From Maritimibacter sp. DP1N21-5 (GTDB lineage Bacteria; Pseudomonadota; Alphaproteobacteria; Rhodobacterales; Rhodobacteraceae): a stretch of 64,000 nucleotides of DNA. Both the position numbers and the translations under genes were made by a program. Location of the stretch: positions 434,001 through 498,000 of the forward strand of contig NZ_JAHUZF010000004.1 of assembly GCF_019218295.1 (NCBI RefSeq), written 5' to 3'. Each line of letters starts with the position of its first letter. Position 1 is the first letter of the stretch. The notes beneath the pieces are model-generated. The model saw nothing but the letters and a program-made list of their open reading frames with translations, searched no databases and was not told where the DNA came from. Positions 8,796-17,950 of the stretch are shown here, in pieces.

Positions 8796-8855
8796 GCGTG
8801 CCGTCGGCGCGAGCGCTCAGGGGTATGTGTCCGCGCCAGCGAACCCCAGGCTGAG
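8789..8855 (+). promoter_or_regulatory. Mutually exclusive hairpins of the leuA attenuator
   Basis: Hairpin 1 pairs CCTCTGAGCG (8789-8798) with CGCTCAGGGG (8814-8823) using one G-U pair, and covers the leader stop codon. The alternative pairs CTCAGGGGT (8816-8824) with ACCCC (8843-8847) plus TGAG (8852-8855), leaving a 4-nt bulge. The two share 8816-8823, so a ribosome stalled on the Leu codons would favour the second. No long T tract follows, so whether transcription or leuA translation is controlled is unclear. Confidence 0.55.
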
Positions 8856-8876
8856 ACTGAGAAAAAGAGACTTTTC

Positions 8877-10439
8877 ATGACCGATACGACCAAACAGGAC
8901 CGCGTCCTGATATTCGACACTACCCTGCGTGACGGCGAACAGTCGCCCGGCGCGACCATGTCCCACGAGGAAAAGCTCGAGATCGCCGAGATGCTCGACG
9001 ACATGGGCGTGGACATCATCGAGGCGGGTTTTCCCATCGCGTCGGAAGGCGACTTCGAGGCGGTGAAGGAAATCGCCGTCCGCTCGAAGAACTCGGTGAT
9101 CTGCGGGTTGGCGCGGGCCAACAAGACCGACATCGACCGTTGCTGGGAAGCCGTGAGCCATGCCGCGAAGCCCCGTATCCACACCTTCATTGGCACCTCG
9201 CCGCTGCACCGCGCCATTCCGAACCTGACGATGGATCAGATGGCTGACCTGATCCACGAGACGGTGACCCATGCCCGCAACCTCTGCGACAACGTGCAGT
9301 GGTCGGCGATGGATGCGACGCGGACCGAACATGATTACCTCTGCCGGGTCGTGGAGATCGCGATCAAGGCCGGGGCGACGACGATCAACATTCCCGACAC
9401 CGTGGGCTATACTGCCCCGCGCGAAAGCGCCGATCTGATCCGGATGCTGATCGAAAAGGTGCCGGGCGGCGACAGTGTGGTGTTCTCGACCCATTGCCAC
9501 AACGACCTCGGCCTGGCGACCGCCAACAGCCTCGCCGCTGTCGAGGCAGGTGCGCGTCAGGTCGAGTGCACGATCAACGGGCTTGGCGAGCGTGCAGGAA
9601 ACGCCGCGCTGGAAGAAATCGTGATGGCGCTGCGCGTGCGCAACGACATCATGCCCTATGAGACGCAGATCGACACGCGTCGGATCATGAACATCTCGCG
9701 CCGGGTGTCTCAGGTCTCGGGGTTCCCGGTCCAGTTCAACAAGGCCATCGTCGGCAAGAATGCTTTCGCCCATGAAAGCGGCATCCATCAGGACGGCATG
9801 CTCAAGAACGCCGAGACCTTCGAGATCATGCGCCCCGAGCACATCGGCCTCGCTTCGTCCTCGCTGCCCCTGGGCAAACACTCGGGCCGAGCCGCGCTGA
9901 AGGACAAGCTGAAAAACCTGGGCTATGAGGTCGGGGACAACCAGCTCAAGGACATGTTCGTGCGCTTCAAGGCCTTGGCCGACCGCAAGAAAGAGGTCTA
10001 CGACGACGACATCATCGCGCTCATGACCGACACGGCGGGCGACAAGGTGAACGAGCGGATCAAGCTCAAGAAACTCCGCGTCGTCTGTGGCACCGAAGGC
10101 CCGCAAAGCGCCGAGATGACGCTCGACATCGACGGCACAGAGCACAGCGTCGAGACGACCGGCGACGGTCCTGTCGACGCGGCCTTCAACGCGGTGAAGG
10201 CGCTGTTTCCGACCAAGGCGCGGCTGGAGCTCTACCAGGTCTCGGCCGTGACCGAAGGCACCGATGCGCAGGCAACGGTGTCGGTGCGTCTGGCCGAGGA
10301 CGGGCGGATTTCGACCGGGCAATCGGCGGATACCGATACGGTGGTGGCGAGCGTGAAGGCCTATGTCACCGCGCTCAACCGGCTGCAGGTGCGTCTGACC
10401 AAGTCGACACCGGAAGTACGCTACACCGACGCGAGCTGA
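8877..10439 (+). CDS. leuA: 2-isopropylmalate synthase
   Basis: A 520-residue cytosolic enzyme for the first committed step of leucine synthesis: acetyl-CoA plus 2-oxoisovalerate to 2-isopropylmalate. The catalytic TIM barrel has FDTTLRDGEQSPGATM (residues 13-28), the metal-binding HCHNDLG (His206, His208, Asn209) and NGLGERAGNAALEE. The C-terminal LeuA dimer domain (from about 390) normally binds leucine as feedback inhibitor. The start follows a GAGAAAAAGAGA ribosome site. Preceded by the leuL attenuator and followed by a strong terminator, so it is transcribed alone. Confidence 0.97.
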   Translation: MTDTTKQDRVLIFDTTLRDGEQSPGATMSHEEKLEIAEMLDDMGVDIIEAGFPIASEGDFEAVKEIAVRSKNSVICGLARANKTDIDRCWEAVSHAAKPRIHTFIGTSPLHRAIPNLTMDQMADLIHETVTHARNLCDNVQWSAMDATRTEHDYLCRVVEIAIKAGATTINIPDTVGYTAPRESADLIRMLIEKVPGGDSVVFSTHCHNDLGLATANSLAAVEAGARQVECTINGLGERAGNAALEEIVMALRVRNDIMPYETQIDTRRIMNISRRVSQVSGFPVQFNKAIVGKNAFAHESGIHQDGMLKNAETFEIMRPEHIGLASSSLPLGKHSGRAALKDKLKNLGYEVGDNQLKDMFVRFKALADRKKEVYDDDIIALMTDTAGDKVNERIKLKKLRVVCGTEGPQSAEMTLDIDGTEHSVETTGDGPVDAAFNAVKALFPTKARLELYQVSAVTEGTDAQATVSVRLAEDGRISTGQSADTDTVVASVKAYVTALNRLQVRLTKSTPEVRYTDAS

Positions 10440-10461
10440 CGGGTTACGTGCTGTTGTCACG

Positions 10462-10489
10462 AACGCCCCTCTTCGGAGGGGCGTTTTTT
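10462..10489 (+). terminator. Strong rho-independent terminator after leuA
   Basis: A 10-bp stem AACGCCCCTC / GAGGGGCGTT with a TTCG tetraloop (10472-10475), followed by a six-T tract at 10484-10489. It ends on the last base of the convergent CDF transporter gene. Confidence 0.93.
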
Positions 10490-11397
10490 CATTGGCGAGA
10501 GGGGTCGTCGGGGTGCGGTTCCACCCCGACCGGGTCCTTGTGGATGAGCACGTCGGTTCCCGGAAAGGTGGTCAGGATCTTGCGCCGGAGCGCGGCCCCG
10601 ATGGCATGCGCTTCGTCGAGCGACTGGCTGCCGTCCAGTTCGATGTGCAGGTTGACGAAGGTCACGGAGCCTGCGCTGCGCGTCTTGAGGTCGTGGTGCC
10701 CGTAGACGCCGGGAAAGTCGGCCACGAGTGCGCTGATCTTTTCCACAAGTTCCGGGTCGGTGGTCCGGTCCATCAGCGCATCGAAGGCGCCCTTGAAGAT
10801 CCGGACCGCACCCACCGCCAGAAGGATCGCGGCCCCGATGGCAACGATGCTGTCGATCGAGGCAAGTCCGAAGGCGGCCGAGGCCCAGAGCGACAGGATC
10901 GCGCCCAGATTGGGAAGAAGGTCGCCGAGGTAATGGAGGCTGTCCGCCGCAACGACCTTGTTGCCCGTCTTTCGCGCGACGTAGCGCTGCCACGAGACCA
11001 GCCCAAGGGTCAGGACGATCGAGATACCCATGACGGCCATCCCGCGACCCTGTTGGGCGAGCGCGACAGGGTCGTCCGACAGAAGTCGTTCGATCGAGGC
11101 CCAGCCGATGATCCCGGCCGCGACGAGGATGAAAAGGGACTGACCAAGCGCGGCGAGGTCTTCGGCGCTCGAGTGACCGAAGGCGTGGTCTTCGTCGGCG
11201 GGGCGGGCGGCATAAACGATCGCGGCCAGACCGCCCAGCGACACCATGAGGTCCATGGCGCTGTCGGCGAGCGAGGCGGCGACGGAGAGCGCATTGGTGC
11301 CGCCAAGCGCCCAGAGCTTCAGGGCCACCAGTGTGAGCGCGACAACGGAGGAAGCGATGCCCGCCGAAAGGTTCATGCGTGTCGTCGCGTTAGCCAT
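10489..11397 (-). CDS. Cation diffusion facilitator (CDF) metal/proton antiporter
   Basis: A 302-residue inner-membrane transporter that exports divalent metals (Zn2+/Fe2+ class). Six hydrophobic helices precede a cytosolic ferredoxin-like domain (from about residue 210). The transport site is intact: Asp45 and Asp49 (ADSAMD, helix 2) with His155 and Asp159 (LHYLGDL, helix 5), the DD-HD pattern of E. coli FieF, which handles Zn, Fe and Cd. Metal choice cannot be set by reading alone. It follows the capsule-type gene on the same strand after 47 nt. Confidence 0.9.
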   Translation of the reverse strand: MANATTRMNLSAGIASSVVALTLVALKLWALGGTNALSVAASLADSAMDLMVSLGGLAAIVYAARPADEDHAFGHSSAEDLAALGQSLFILVAAGIIGWASIERLLSDDPVALAQQGRGMAVMGISIVLTLGLVSWQRYVARKTGNKVVAADSLHYLGDLLPNLGAILSLWASAAFGLASIDSIVAIGAAILLAVGAVRIFKGAFDALMDRTTDPELVEKISALVADFPGVYGHHDLKTRSAGSVTFVNLHIELDGSQSLDEAHAIGAALRRKILTTFPGTDVLIHKDPVGVEPHPDDPSRQ

Positions 11398-11444
11398 GGT
11401 CGCGCCCCGTATTTCGTGGCGTATTCCCTAGGACGGATCGGGAG

Positions 11445-12377
11445 TCAGATAAAGGCTTTGTCCGAGATTTTCGCCCAGGCGCGTTCGGCGAAATTGTCCT
11501 TGGCTTCTTCCAGCAGATTGCGGTGCAGATACCAGAAGAAATACTTCTCATAGGGGAAGTCGGCCATCGCCTCGGGCGCGAAGTCCATGGCTTCGCGCAG
11601 GTCCCCGCAACTGCGCGCGGTGAGGGTCGCGTGCCAGTAGTCGGACTTGGCGCAGGTGATGACGGGCTTCTTCTGCATCAGCGCCTCGAACCCGGCGCCG
11701 GAGTTCTGGGTGATCACGACATCGGCGGCGGCGGCCAGGTCGTGGACCGAGGCATCCGTCACCCGCAGGTTGGGATAGTCCTGCGCCACGGTCATGATGT
11801 CACGCCGCATCGGCTTGGACTGGGCGGGGTGGGGTTTGACGTAGATGACGCGGTTACGGTCATGCTCGGCGACCGTGCGGATGATCTGTTCGGTGTTGAG
11901 GAAATGCGACCGTTCCGCATCCTGTTCGATCTCCTGACAGAAGATCGTCGCGCGCGCGGGTTCGAGCTGGACCCGGTCGGGCTGCTTCAGGATCGAGACG
12001 TTGTGGTCGAGCATCCATCCGGTGACGCCGTGGAAGAAATACTCGGCCTCGTCGCGCAGGATGCGTTCGGGCGCGAAGGGCATGAAGCGGATCGAGGAAT
12101 GCCAGTCGGTGCCCACCTCATCCAGATACCAAAAGCCCGAGATCGGCCCCGGCCCGACGTGAAGTGAGTTGGGGGCATAGCCGGGCTTCAATCCGAAATT
12201 CAGGTGGACATGGCCGTAGGCCGGGTCCGCCATCATCTCGGCCTGGCGGGTCCCGGCCCGCACGACGCGGGTCTGGATCCCGTCTCGCAGGGCGCGTTGC
12301 GCGAGTTTCGGAAAGAAGCCGTCGTTGCCGCTCAGAACCGACCCGACGAGCGGGCCTTCGGCATGGATGACCAACAT
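11445..12377 (-). CDS. Capsule-polysaccharide-type glycosyltransferase
   Basis: About 310 residues from the ATG at 12377, which is preceded by AGGGGCAG; another ATG lies at 12401. The C-terminal half has the Capsule_synth/KpsC-LpsZ-like signature: VIYVKPHPAQSK, a ThxDASVHDL helix, then TQNSGAGFEALMQKKPV and a conserved CAKSDYW stretch. These enzymes transfer sugars such as Kdo during export-coupled capsule or lipid glycan synthesis. No capsule cluster is nearby, so the substrate is unknown. It lies between the CDF gene and an SH3 gene on the same strand. Confidence 0.72.
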   Translation of the reverse strand: MLVIHAEGPLVGSVLSGNDGFFPKLAQRALRDGIQTRVVRAGTRQAEMMADPAYGHVHLNFGLKPGYAPNSLHVGPGPISGFWYLDEVGTDWHSSIRFMPFAPERILRDEAEYFFHGVTGWMLDHNVSILKQPDRVQLEPARATIFCQEIEQDAERSHFLNTEQIIRTVAEHDRNRVIYVKPHPAQSKPMRRDIMTVAQDYPNLRVTDASVHDLAAAADVVITQNSGAGFEALMQKKPVITCAKSDYWHATLTARSCGDLREAMDFAPEAMADFPYEKYFFWYLHRNLLEEAKDNFAERAWAKISDKAFI

Positions 12378-12436
12378 GCGCTGCCCCTGCCGGGCGAGCA
12401 TTCGGGCGGCGACGGGAGAGGCGATTTCCTCGAGGG

Positions 12437-12946
12437 TTACTCGAAGGTTTCGTCCGGTCCAACGCCCCAGAGTGCGGTCTTCTCCATCCATCCTTTGTAT
12501 CCCCCGGCCTTGACGCGGCACCATTCAGGTCCGCATTTGTCGAAGGCGACGATCACGCCGACCTCCAGTCGTGCTTTCACCTGCGCGTCGGACGCGGCCC
12601 GGGCGAGGACCGGCGCGAGATCGTCGTCGACGATCCCCGTGCGGGCGCCTGACACCAGCGAATAGTGAATCCAGCCGCCGACTCCGTCGCGGTCCTGCAC
12701 TCGGCGCCAATGACCGAACTCGCCCGTCACGACGAGCGGCATGCCCCGGCGCGTGAACACCCAGTCGATCCGATGCGTCAGGGAAGGCCCCCGCCGGACG
12801 TTCGCTTCACTGGTCTTGAGCGACACGTAACGCGGCATGGGCAGGTTCGTCACCGGACCCCGCTCGGCCGCATGCGCTTCGGCCGCAGAAACGAGAATCC
12901 CTGCGACAACGCCAATGAACGCGAGAACTGCGCCTATCTTCGTCAT
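12437..12946 (-). CDS. Exported SH3-domain protein
   Basis: 169 residues from the ATG at 12946, chosen because it begins a signal peptide (MTKIGAVLAF, cleavage after AEAHA). The rest forms a bacterial SH3-like domain: the ANVRRGPSLTHRIDWVF stretch is the usual N-xR-xGPS start, followed by WRRVQDRDG and GWIHYSLV. Two Cys (KCGPEWCR) may form a disulfide. Such COG3807-type proteins are thought to bind peptidoglycan in the periplasm; the exact role is unknown. Divergent from the hydroxyacid dehydrogenase gene. Confidence 0.82.
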   Translation of the reverse strand: MTKIGAVLAFIGVVAGILVSAAEAHAAERGPVTNLPMPRYVSLKTSEANVRRGPSLTHRIDWVFTRRGMPLVVTGEFGHWRRVQDRDGVGGWIHYSLVSGARTGIVDDDLAPVLARAASDAQVKARLEVGVIVAFDKCGPEWCRVKAGGYKGWMEKTALWGVGPDETFE

Positions 12947-13087
12947 ACTACTCTGCCCGTGAACGCGTTTTGTTTTTGGCTGCGCAATATTGTTTCGCGC
13001 TTGCCGCCTGCTCGGGCTTGTGCCCTTTTGCGTTCCCTGACACGATGAAGGCGACGCGCCGAAAAAGAAAGCCACGGGAGGCATTTG

Positions 13088-14074
13088 ATGGCTCAGAATC
13101 GGTTGAGTGTTGTCGTAACGCGACGGTTGCCGGAGGCGGTCGAGGCGCGGATGCGGGACCTCTTCGATGTCGAGTTCAACGAAACCGACGTTCCCATGAC
13201 CCGCGAGGCCCTCTCGGATGCGATGAAGCGTTGCGACGTGCTCGTGCCGACTTTGACGGACACCATCGACCAAGCGATGCTGGCGGGGGCGGGCGACCGG
13301 CTGAAGCTGATCGCGAACTATGGCGCGGGCGTCGACCACATCGACATCGGGACCGCGCGCCAGCGCGGGATCCTTGTGTCGAATACGCCGGGTGTGAGTG
13401 CGGACGATACCGCCGACATGGCGATCGCCCTGATCATCGCGGTCGCGCGCAAACTGCCCGAAGGCATCCGTCAGATGGCCGCCGGCGAATGGACCGGCTG
13501 GTCGCCGTCGAACATGCTGGGGTCACGGATCGCGGGCAAGCGGCTTGGCGTTCTGGGCATGGGCCGGATCGGCCAGGCGGTGGCGCGGCGGGCCAATGTC
13601 TTTGGCATGCAGGTTCACTACCACAGCCGCAAACGGCTCCATCCCGACACCGAGGCCGAGTTGTCGGCGACCTATTGGGAAAGCCTGGACCAGATGGTGA
13701 GCCGGATGGACGTGCTGTCGATCAACGCGCCGCACACGCCTTCGACCTTCCACCTGATGAACGCGCGGCGACTGAAACTCATGAAGCCCGAGGCGGTCAT
13801 CATCAACACCTCGCGCGGTGAGGTCATCGACGAGAACGCGCTGACGCGGATGCTCCGGGCCGGGGAACTGGCCGGTGCGGGGCTCGACGTCTTCGAGAAC
13901 GGCTCCGACGTGAACCCGCGCCTGCGCGAACTCGAGAACGTGGTGCTCCTGCCGCATATGGGGTCGGCCACCGTCGAGGGGCGGATCGAAATGGGCGAGA
14001 AGGTCATCATCAACATCAAGACCTTCGACGACGGTCACCGGCCACCGGACCTCGTTGTACCCGGAATGCTCTGA
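13088..14074 (+). CDS. D-2-hydroxyacid dehydrogenase (glyoxylate/hydroxypyruvate reductase type)
   Basis: 328 residues from ATG 13088 with GGGAGG upstream; a TTG one codon earlier is also possible. It reduces 2-oxo acids such as glyoxylate or hydroxypyruvate with NAD(P)H. Motifs: the NAD fold GVLGMGRIGQAVA, catalytic Arg in INTSRGEVID, catalytic Glu region, and catalytic His in LLPHMGSAT. The ANYGAGVDHID segment is typical of GyaR-type enzymes. Substrate choice (glyoxylate, hydroxypyruvate or phenylpyruvate) cannot be told from sequence. Confidence 0.88.
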   Translation: MAQNRLSVVVTRRLPEAVEARMRDLFDVEFNETDVPMTREALSDAMKRCDVLVPTLTDTIDQAMLAGAGDRLKLIANYGAGVDHIDIGTARQRGILVSNTPGVSADDTADMAIALIIAVARKLPEGIRQMAAGEWTGWSPSNMLGSRIAGKRLGVLGMGRIGQAVARRANVFGMQVHYHSRKRLHPDTEAELSATYWESLDQMVSRMDVLSINAPHTPSTFHLMNARRLKLMKPEAVIINTSRGEVIDENALTRMLRAGELAGAGLDVFENGSDVNPRLRELENVVLLPHMGSATVEGRIEMGEKVIINIKTFDDGHRPPDLVVPGML

Positions 14075-14139
14075 TCGGGGTTTTCCCCGGCGCCAAATCG
14101 AATAGTCTGGCCCGACTGCCGCCTCATGACGGAGCCGCG

Positions 14140-14808
14140 ATGCGCGTCCCTCTCCTTCTGCTGTCACTTGTTCTTGCCGTTTCCGGCTGTGCGCGGTCAT
14201 TGACCGTCAACGAACAGGTCTTCGCCAAGAACCTCTTCGGCGACACGCTCGATACCTCCGAGGTGATCGTGACCGCGGGTCTGGGCGTGATCCCGCTGCC
14301 CATGAAGCCGAAACCCGAACCGGTGAGCGCCGGGTCCGAACCTGCCCCTGTCGTGAAGGCACCCGACGACCTGTGCGTGCGTCGTCCCTCGCCGCGTCGG
14401 GAATGGAACTGGCCCGCGGCTTTCGTGCTCGATTCGAACATCTTCTTTTCGTTCAAATACTATCCCCACGATGCCTTTGAAGGCCTGCCCGAGACGGCCA
14501 AGTTCCCCTCGTCGATCCTCATGGCGCATGAGCTGGTCCATGTCTGGCAATGGCAGAACCGAGAGACCACAGGCTATACGCCATTCCTGTCGGGGGGTGA
14601 GAGCATAAGATCACGCGATCCTTATTTCTTCACGACCGAGGGGAGGCCGGAGTTCCTGACCTATGGGTTCGAACAGCAGGCGGCCATCGTGGAAGACTTC
14701 GTCTGCTACGCGCTCTTCGACCCCCTCGATCCTGTCCTGGACGACTTGGCCGCGATTCTGCGTCCCGTGCTCCCGGTTGACCGGTTTCTAGCGTCTCTGA
14801 ACCGCTGA
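14140..14808 (+). CDS. Lipoprotein with HELVH metal-site motif
   Basis: 222 residues. A lipoprotein signal peptide ends at LAVSGC, so Cys17 would be lipidated. The middle contains AHELVHVWQWQN, an HExxH motif of the zincin type in a region rich in aromatic residues, followed by EQQAAIVEDF, where a downstream Glu could be the third ligand. No family is recognised with confidence. It may be a metal-dependent peptidase anchored in an envelope membrane or a degenerate relative. It stands alone on the plus strand, 65 nt after the dehydrogenase gene. Confidence 0.75.
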   Translation: MRVPLLLLSLVLAVSGCARSLTVNEQVFAKNLFGDTLDTSEVIVTAGLGVIPLPMKPKPEPVSAGSEPAPVVKAPDDLCVRRPSPRREWNWPAAFVLDSNIFFSFKYYPHDAFEGLPETAKFPSSILMAHELVHVWQWQNRETTGYTPFLSGGESIRSRDPYFFTTEGRPEFLTYGFEQQAAIVEDFVCYALFDPLDPVLDDLAAILRPVLPVDRFLASLNR

Positions 14809-14922
14809 AATCGCCGCGCGACAGGCCGCGCGTCGTTTTTCCAACTTGAAGTGTCGGGCCATCCTGCCCGCGGTTTTGCAGGTGCGGCAATGTGCGCCTA
14901 ACGAAATCCAAGGAGTCGCGGG

Positions 14923-17424
14923 ATGAAAACGCATGTGAAGGCGCTGGTTGTCGGTGGGGGCGCGGTCGGGACCTCGATCGCCTATCACTTGGCCAAGGCC
15001 GGGTGGGACGATGTTGTGCTGCTTGAACGCGACGAACTGACGTCGGGGTCCACATGGCACGCGGCCGGGCTCTTGCCGCTGTTCAACATGGGTTACGCGA
15101 CGACCCATATCCACGACTACTCGGTCAAGTTCTACAAGTCCCTGGAAGAAGAAACCGGGCTTGACGCCGGCTTCTTTGTCGTCGGCAACCTGCGCATGGC
15201 GCAGACGCAGGCGCGGATGGACGAGTATCAGCTTTATTCCTCGACCGCCGAGACCGTCGGTATCCCGCACGAATTCCTGACGCCGAAAGAGATCGGCGAA
15301 CGCTGGCCGCTGGTGAATACCGACGGCCTCATTGGCGCGCTCTTCCACCCCACCGACGGCTACATCAACCCCGCCGACGTCACCATGGCGATGGCCAAGG
15401 GCGCCCGTCAGCGCGGCGTGACCATCGAACGGAAGAAGCAGGTCGACAGCTATGTCTGGGCGGGAGATCACTGGATCGTCTCGGGCGTCGTCATGGGCGA
15501 GAAGGGCGGCAACCTCGTGCCGACCGAGGAGCGCTTTGAAATCCATGCCGAACACGTTGTGACCGCGACCGGCAACCATGCGCAGCGCACCGCGAAGCTT
15601 CTGGGGATCAAGACCCCGGCGATCCCGGTCGAGCACCAGTTCATCGTGACCGAGCCCGATCCCGCGCTGGTCGAATGGCGCAAGACAAACCCGCAGCACC
15701 CGGTTCTGCGCGATGCCGACGCGAAATGGTATGTCCGCGAGGAACGCGGCGGCTGGATCCTCGGCCCATACGAGGCCGGTGCGCCCGCCCGGTTCGAACA
15801 TGGCGTGCCCGACAGCTTCCGTGCCGACCTCTTCCCCCTCGATCTCGAGCGGATCGAAGAAGAATATATGTCGATGATCCACCGTCTGCCCTCGTCCGAG
15901 ACCGTGGGTCTGAAGGACGACTTCAACGGCCCGATCTGCTACACGCCGGACGGCAACCCGCTTGTCGGTCCCGCGCCGGGCCTGCGCAACATGTGGCTGG
16001 CGGAAGGTTTCAGCTTCGGGATCACCGCCGCGGGTGGCACGGGCTATTACCTCGCCCAGATGATGGTCGAGGGCGAGGCCGAGATCGACATGGCGTCGCT
16101 CGACCCGAAACGCTACGGGCAGGACTGGATGACCACCGAGTTCGCCGCGCGCAAGAACGAAGAATGCTACGAGCACGTCTTTATCCTGCACCACCCGGAC
16201 GAAGAGCGCGAAGCCTGCCGTCCGCTACGCACCGGCCCCGCCTATGACCGGCAGAAAGCGCTGGGCGCGCAATTCGGCGTGGTGAACGGCTTCGAGCGTC
16301 CGAACTACTACGGCCCGCTGGATGCGCCGTCGAACTTCGACCACGACGCGCGGTCCTTCCGGCGCGGCGAGTGGTGGCAATATGCACAGGCCGAAGCGAA
16401 AGCGATACGCGAAACCTGCGGCATCGTGGATGCGACCGCCTTTGCCAAGCACCGGATTTCCGGGCCGGGTGCGACCGCCTTCCTCGACTGGTTCACCACG
16501 AACAAACTGCCGAAGGTCGGGCGCATCAACCTTACCTATGCGCTCACCTCCGCTGGCACGACGCGCACCGAATACACCATCGTGCGCGAGGCCGAGGACA
16601 GCTATTACCTTGTGTCCGCCGGGGGTCTGCATGCCTATGACGAGGATTATCTCTACAAGGCGATCGAGGACATGGAACCCGAGTTCGGCCGGATCAACCG
16701 CGAGGACGTGACCACCCGCTATGGCTGTTTCGCCCTTGCCGGTCCCAACGCCCGCGACATCCTGAAGGAACTGATCGTGGACGCCGACCCGGAAACGGCG
16801 CTATCCAACAAGCGTTTCCCGTGGCTGTCGATGCGCAACATCGAATTGAAGATGTGCCCGGTCATGGCGATCCGCGTGGCCTATACCGGCGAGCTTGGCT
16901 GGGAACTTCACCACCCGATCGAGATGCAGAATTACCTCTGGGATCTCTTGATGAAGGCGGGCGAGAAATACGGTCTGAAACCGGCGGGTGCGCGGGCGCA
17001 GAACTGGCTCCGGCAGGAGAAATCCTACCGCGCCTTCGGCACCGAGCTTGGCCGCGACGCGACTCCGCTGGAGGCCGGGCTCGACCGCTTCGTGGATCTG
17101 GACAAGGACTTCCACGGCAAGGACGCCATGGTCGCCACCGGCATCCGGTCGATGTGCGTCACCGTGCTCATCGACGGGCCGTCGGACGCCGACCCCTGGG
17201 GCCGCGAGGCGCTCTTGCTCGACGGCAAGAAGATCGGGCGCTTGACGTCGGGTGGCTATTCGGAAGTCTTCGGAAAATCCATCGGCATGGGTTATGTTGC
17301 GCCTGAGCTGGCCACGGTCGGCCAGAAGCTCAAGGTGCGCATGCAGGGCGAGCTTTGGGATTGCGAAATCGTCGAGGACAGCCCGCATGACCCGACCAAC
17401 GCGAGAATCCGCATCGACGGATGA
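14923..17424 (+). CDS. FAD-dependent dimethylglycine/sarcosine dehydrogenase family enzyme with GcvT domain
   Basis: An 833-residue two-domain enzyme. The N-terminal DAO-type FAD domain starts VVGGGAVGTSIAYHLAKAG, and His46 in GSTWHAAGLLP corresponds to the covalent-flavin motif of dimethylglycine/sarcosine dehydrogenases. The C-terminal half is a GcvT-like tetrahydrofolate-binding domain that accepts the methyl group as methylene-THF. Such enzymes demethylate dimethylglycine, sarcosine or related compounds derived from choline, betaine or DMSP, substrates common in marine roseobacters. Exact substrate unknown. The stop overlaps the following GFA gene. Confidence 0.85.
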   Translation: MKTHVKALVVGGGAVGTSIAYHLAKAGWDDVVLLERDELTSGSTWHAAGLLPLFNMGYATTHIHDYSVKFYKSLEEETGLDAGFFVVGNLRMAQTQARMDEYQLYSSTAETVGIPHEFLTPKEIGERWPLVNTDGLIGALFHPTDGYINPADVTMAMAKGARQRGVTIERKKQVDSYVWAGDHWIVSGVVMGEKGGNLVPTEERFEIHAEHVVTATGNHAQRTAKLLGIKTPAIPVEHQFIVTEPDPALVEWRKTNPQHPVLRDADAKWYVREERGGWILGPYEAGAPARFEHGVPDSFRADLFPLDLERIEEEYMSMIHRLPSSETVGLKDDFNGPICYTPDGNPLVGPAPGLRNMWLAEGFSFGITAAGGTGYYLAQMMVEGEAEIDMASLDPKRYGQDWMTTEFAARKNEECYEHVFILHHPDEEREACRPLRTGPAYDRQKALGAQFGVVNGFERPNYYGPLDAPSNFDHDARSFRRGEWWQYAQAEAKAIRETCGIVDATAFAKHRISGPGATAFLDWFTTNKLPKVGRINLTYALTSAGTTRTEYTIVREAEDSYYLVSAGGLHAYDEDYLYKAIEDMEPEFGRINREDVTTRYGCFALAGPNARDILKELIVDADPETALSNKRFPWLSMRNIELKMCPVMAIRVAYTGELGWELHHPIEMQNYLWDLLMKAGEKYGLKPAGARAQNWLRQEKSYRAFGTELGRDATPLEAGLDRFVDLDKDFHGKDAMVATGIRSMCVTVLIDGPSDADPWGREALLLDGKKIGRLTSGGYSEVFGKSIGMGYVAPELATVGQKLKVRMQGELWDCEIVEDSPHDPTNARIRIDG

Positions 17425-17776
17425 CTGGATCGGGGCGTCCTGTCTCTGCGGGGCCGTGCGGTTTGAAATCACGCGGCCCCCGAAGCTCACGGTCTGCAAT
17501 TGCTCGGCCTGTCGTCGCCTGAACGCGCGATGGGCCTATGCGCCGCCCTGCGAGGCCCAGTTTCTAACGGGTGAAGGAACGACGGTCGGCTACGCGCGCG
17601 GCGAGAAATCGCTCGCCTTCCACCACTGTCCGACCTGCGGCTGCGTCACCCATTGGCAATCCCTGATCGACGAGAACCGTGCCTTCAACATGGCCCTGGC
17701 GGACGATCCCGCAGCGCTCGACGGCGTCCGGGTGCGCCACTTCGACGGTGCGGACACATGGGCGTTTCTCGACTGA
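17387..17776 (+). CDS. GFA (CENP-V/formaldehyde-activating) family protein
   Basis: 129 residues. The ATG at 17387 is the only in-frame start before the conserved domain. It has GAGGA upstream and overlaps the preceding gene by 38 nt. Zinc ligands of the GFA fold are visible: SCLCGAVRFE, VCNCSACRR and HHCPTCGCVTHW. The family includes glutathione-dependent formaldehyde-activating Gfa, though most members have no proven activity. Placement after a demethylating dehydrogenase, which can release formaldehyde, makes a role in formaldehyde handling an attractive inference. Confidence 0.8.
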   Translation: MTRPTRESASTDDWIGASCLCGAVRFEITRPPKLTVCNCSACRRLNARWAYAPPCEAQFLTGEGTTVGYARGEKSLAFHHCPTCGCVTHWQSLIDENRAFNMALADDPAALDGVRVRHFDGADTWAFLD

Positions 17777-17805
17777 AACGCAAACGATGGTTCGAGGGTG
17801 GTAAT

Positions 17806-17882
<77 letters not shown>

Positions 17883-17950
17883 AACGGCGTGCTAAATGGC
17901 CTTTTCTCTTCGTCCTGTCAAGCGGCCAGAAGGGCCGTTTTCATGTCCGA

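Noticed and set aside
17923..17941. CGGCC-AGAAG-GGCCG-TTTT hairpin as a terminator
   Set aside because: The T tract is on the plus strand, where no gene ends; for trxC on the minus strand there is no T tract.
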